Source of the DNA: Tupaia tana
Taxonomy: Eukaryota; Chordata; Mammalia; Scandentia; Tupaiidae
Assembly (NCBI GenBank): GCA_026018925.1
Contig: JAKSZU010000272.1
Coordinates: 62,001-126,000, forward strand
Reading direction: 5' to 3'
Length of the DNA: 64,000 nucleotides
Of the stretch, positions 62,191 through 64,000 are shown in pieces (within the stretch, counting starts at the first letter, position 1; each line of letters opens with the position of its first letter). The notes under the pieces are model-generated. The model was not told the origin of the DNA. It ran no database searches and saw only the letters and a program-made list of their open reading frames with translations. The position numbers were made by a program, and so were the translations under genes.

Positions 62191-63980
62191 AACACACAGG
62201 AACGCCCTCAGTTCATCCACAACACACCCCCATCTTTCGACCCCTGGGCCAGGATCTCCGAGGGAGGACTTCCCCAAGTAGTTCCAGCCCAAGGACCCCC
62301 AGGCCAGAGCCCCCTCTTTCAGCCAGCTACATTTTTTTTCCTTTTTTTTTCCTTCTCTGTCCTGTTATCCACATCTTTCAATTGTAAATTTCTCTCTTCT
62401 GATCAACACACAGTAACGCCCTCAGTTCATCCACACCACACCCCCATCTTTCCACCCTGGGCCAGGATCTCCGAGGGAGGAGTGCCCCCAGTAGTTCCAG
62501 CCCAGGGACCCCCAGGCCAGAGCCCCCGCTTTCACCCAGGTACATTTTTTTTCCTTTTTTTTTCCTTCTCTGTCCTGTTATCCACATCTTTCAATTGTAA
62601 ATTTCTCTCTTCTGATCAACACACAGGAACGCCCTCAGTTCATCCACAACACACCCCCATCTTTGGACCCTGGGCCAGGATCTCCGACTGAGGACTGCCC
62701 CCAGTAGTTCCAGCCCCGGGACCCCCAGGTCAGAGCCCCCTCTTTCAGCCAGGTACATTTTTGTTCCTTTTTTTTTTCCTTCTCTGTCCTGTTATCCACA
62801 TCTTTCAATTGTAAATTTCTCTCTTCTGATCAACACACAGGAACGCCCTCAGTTCATCCACAACACACCCCCATCTTTCCCCCCTGGGCCAGGATCTCCA
62901 AGGGAGGAGTGCCCCCAGTAGTTCCAGCCCCGGGACCCCCAGGCCAGAGCCCCCTCTTTCAGCCAGGTACATTTTTTTTCCTTTTTTTTTTCCTTCTCTG
63001 TCCTGTTATCCACATCTTTCAATTGTAAATTTCTCTCTTCTGATCAACACACAGGAACGCCCTCAGTTCATCCACAACACACCCCCATCTTTGGACCCTG
63101 GGCCAGGATCTCCGACTGAGGACTGCCCCCAGTAGTTCCAGCCCCGGGACCCCCAGGTCAGAGCCCCCTCTTTCAGCCAGGTACATTTTTTTTCATTTTT
63201 TTTCCTTGACTCTCCTGTTATCCACATCTTTCAATTGTAAATTTCTCTCTTCTGATCAACACACAGGAATGCCCTCAGTTCATCAACACCACACCCCCAT
63301 CTTTCCACCCTGGGCCAGGATCTCCGAGGGAGGAGTGCCCACAGTAGTTCCAGCCCCGGGACCCCCAGGCCAGAGCCCCCTCTTTCACCCAGGTACATTT
63401 TTTTTCCTTTTTTTTTCCTTCTCTGTCCTGTTATCCACATCTTTCAATTGTAAATTTCTCTCTTCTGATCAACACACAGGAACGCCCTCAGTTCATCCAC
63501 AACACACCCCCATCTTTGGACCCTGGGCCAGGATCTCCGACTGAGGACTGCCCCCAGTAGTTCCAGCCCCGGGACCCCCAGGTCAGAGCCCCCTCTTTCA
63601 GCCAGGTACATTTTTTTTCATTTTTTTTCCTTGACTCTCCTGTTATCCACATCTTTCAGTTGTAAATTTCTCTCTTCTGATCAACACACAGGAATGCCCT
63701 CAGTTCATCAACACCACACCCCCATCTTTCCACCCTGGGCCAGGATCTCCGAGGGAGGAGTGTCCCCAGTAGTTCCAGCCCAGGGAACCCCAGGCCAGAG
63801 CCCCCTCTTTCACCCAGGTACATTTTTTTTCCTTTTTTTTTCCTTCTCTGTCCTGTTATCCACATCTTTCAATTGTAAATTTCTCTCTTCTGATCAACAC
63901 ACAGGAACGCCCTCAGTTCATCCACAACACACCCCCATCTTTGGACCCTGGGCCAGGATCTCCGACTGAGGACTGACCCC
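61500..63980. repeat. Block repeated at +7.03 kb (33 monomers), copy 2
   Basis: The partner of 54470-56950. One informative difference is TTTCAATTG near 63.23 kb, where the partner and all siblings of this spacer class have TTTCAGTTG. Confidence 0.85.
62386..62400. other. Empty-site paralogue of the SINE insertion
   Basis: A third uninterrupted copy with the same diagnostic flanks, lying in the 7.03-kb duplicate of the 55.3-kb locus. Confidence 0.75.
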
Positions 63981-64000
63981 AGTTGTTCCAGCCCCGGGAC

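Larger units (their letters stand above)
30093..64000 (+). repeat. 213-bp satellite array, right part
   Basis: The same monomer and orientation resume directly after the SINE, for about 159 further copies, and run off the right end mid-monomer. From about 48 kb the mix of monomer classes changes. The class with a shortened T tract and TTGACTCTCC becomes frequent. The 76-nt spacer class and the class with CACAACCCATC, both common on the left, were not seen there. This suggests local homogenisation by unequal exchange or gene conversion. No unique-sequence gene is visible in this stretch. Confidence 0.98.

Noticed and set aside
1..64000. CRISPR-like or bacterial repeat array
   Set aside because: The repeats are contiguous 213-bp units with no short repeat and unique spacer alternation. 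The SINE and composition are eukaryotic.
1..64000. Each monomer as a Pol III gene or terminator
   Set aside because: T-runs could stop Pol III, but no A/B box pair is present in the monomer, so the runs are better read as part of the polypyrimidine spacer.

Overview
The whole window is one tandem satellite array. The monomer is about 213 bp, which gives roughly 300 head-to-tail copies, all in the same orientation. The array runs off both ends, starting and stopping mid-monomer. I found no conventional protein-coding gene, rRNA, free tRNA or CRISPR array. The one interruption is a single SINE-like retroelement at 29811-30092. The window is eukaryotic: a large satellite array, a tRNA-derived Pol III SINE with an A tail and target-site duplications, and splice-like signals. 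An animal is most likely, but I cannot name a clade.

The monomer is not featureless. Read on the + strand, every copy has the layout of one small exon and one very short intron. The block of about 126 bp runs from GAACGCCCTCAG to ...CCCAG or ...GCCAG. A block of about 87 bp follows: it begins GTACAT, contains two T-runs and a C/T-rich tract, and ends GATCAACACACAG. In the standard form its only AG is the terminal one. The exon-like block is a multiple of three. In one frame it encodes a 42-residue Ser/Thr/Pro-rich (mucin-like) repeat that is open in the two commonest monomer classes. Recurrent +1 and -1 length classes, and classes that have lost the GT, break this. I therefore do not call a gene. 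The array may be an amplified exon-intron unit from a mucin-like gene, now largely decayed, or a transcribed satellite.

Layout: 1-7.2 kb holds two imperfect 3.59-kb higher-order copies. From 6.9 to 26 kb a block of about 8.7 kb occurs twice, offset by about 10.41 kb, with internal sub-duplications. At 27.4-29.8 kb lies a block that recurs at 45.3-47.7 kb. The SINE sits at 29.8-30.1 kb. From 30.1 to 45 kb there are re-arranged copies of the left-hand units. From 48 to 64 kb a differently composed domain has 8-, 15- and 33-monomer periods. The SINE-free counterparts of the insertion site at 47.68, 55.36 and 62.39 kb show that it inserted into one copy after that site had been duplicated.
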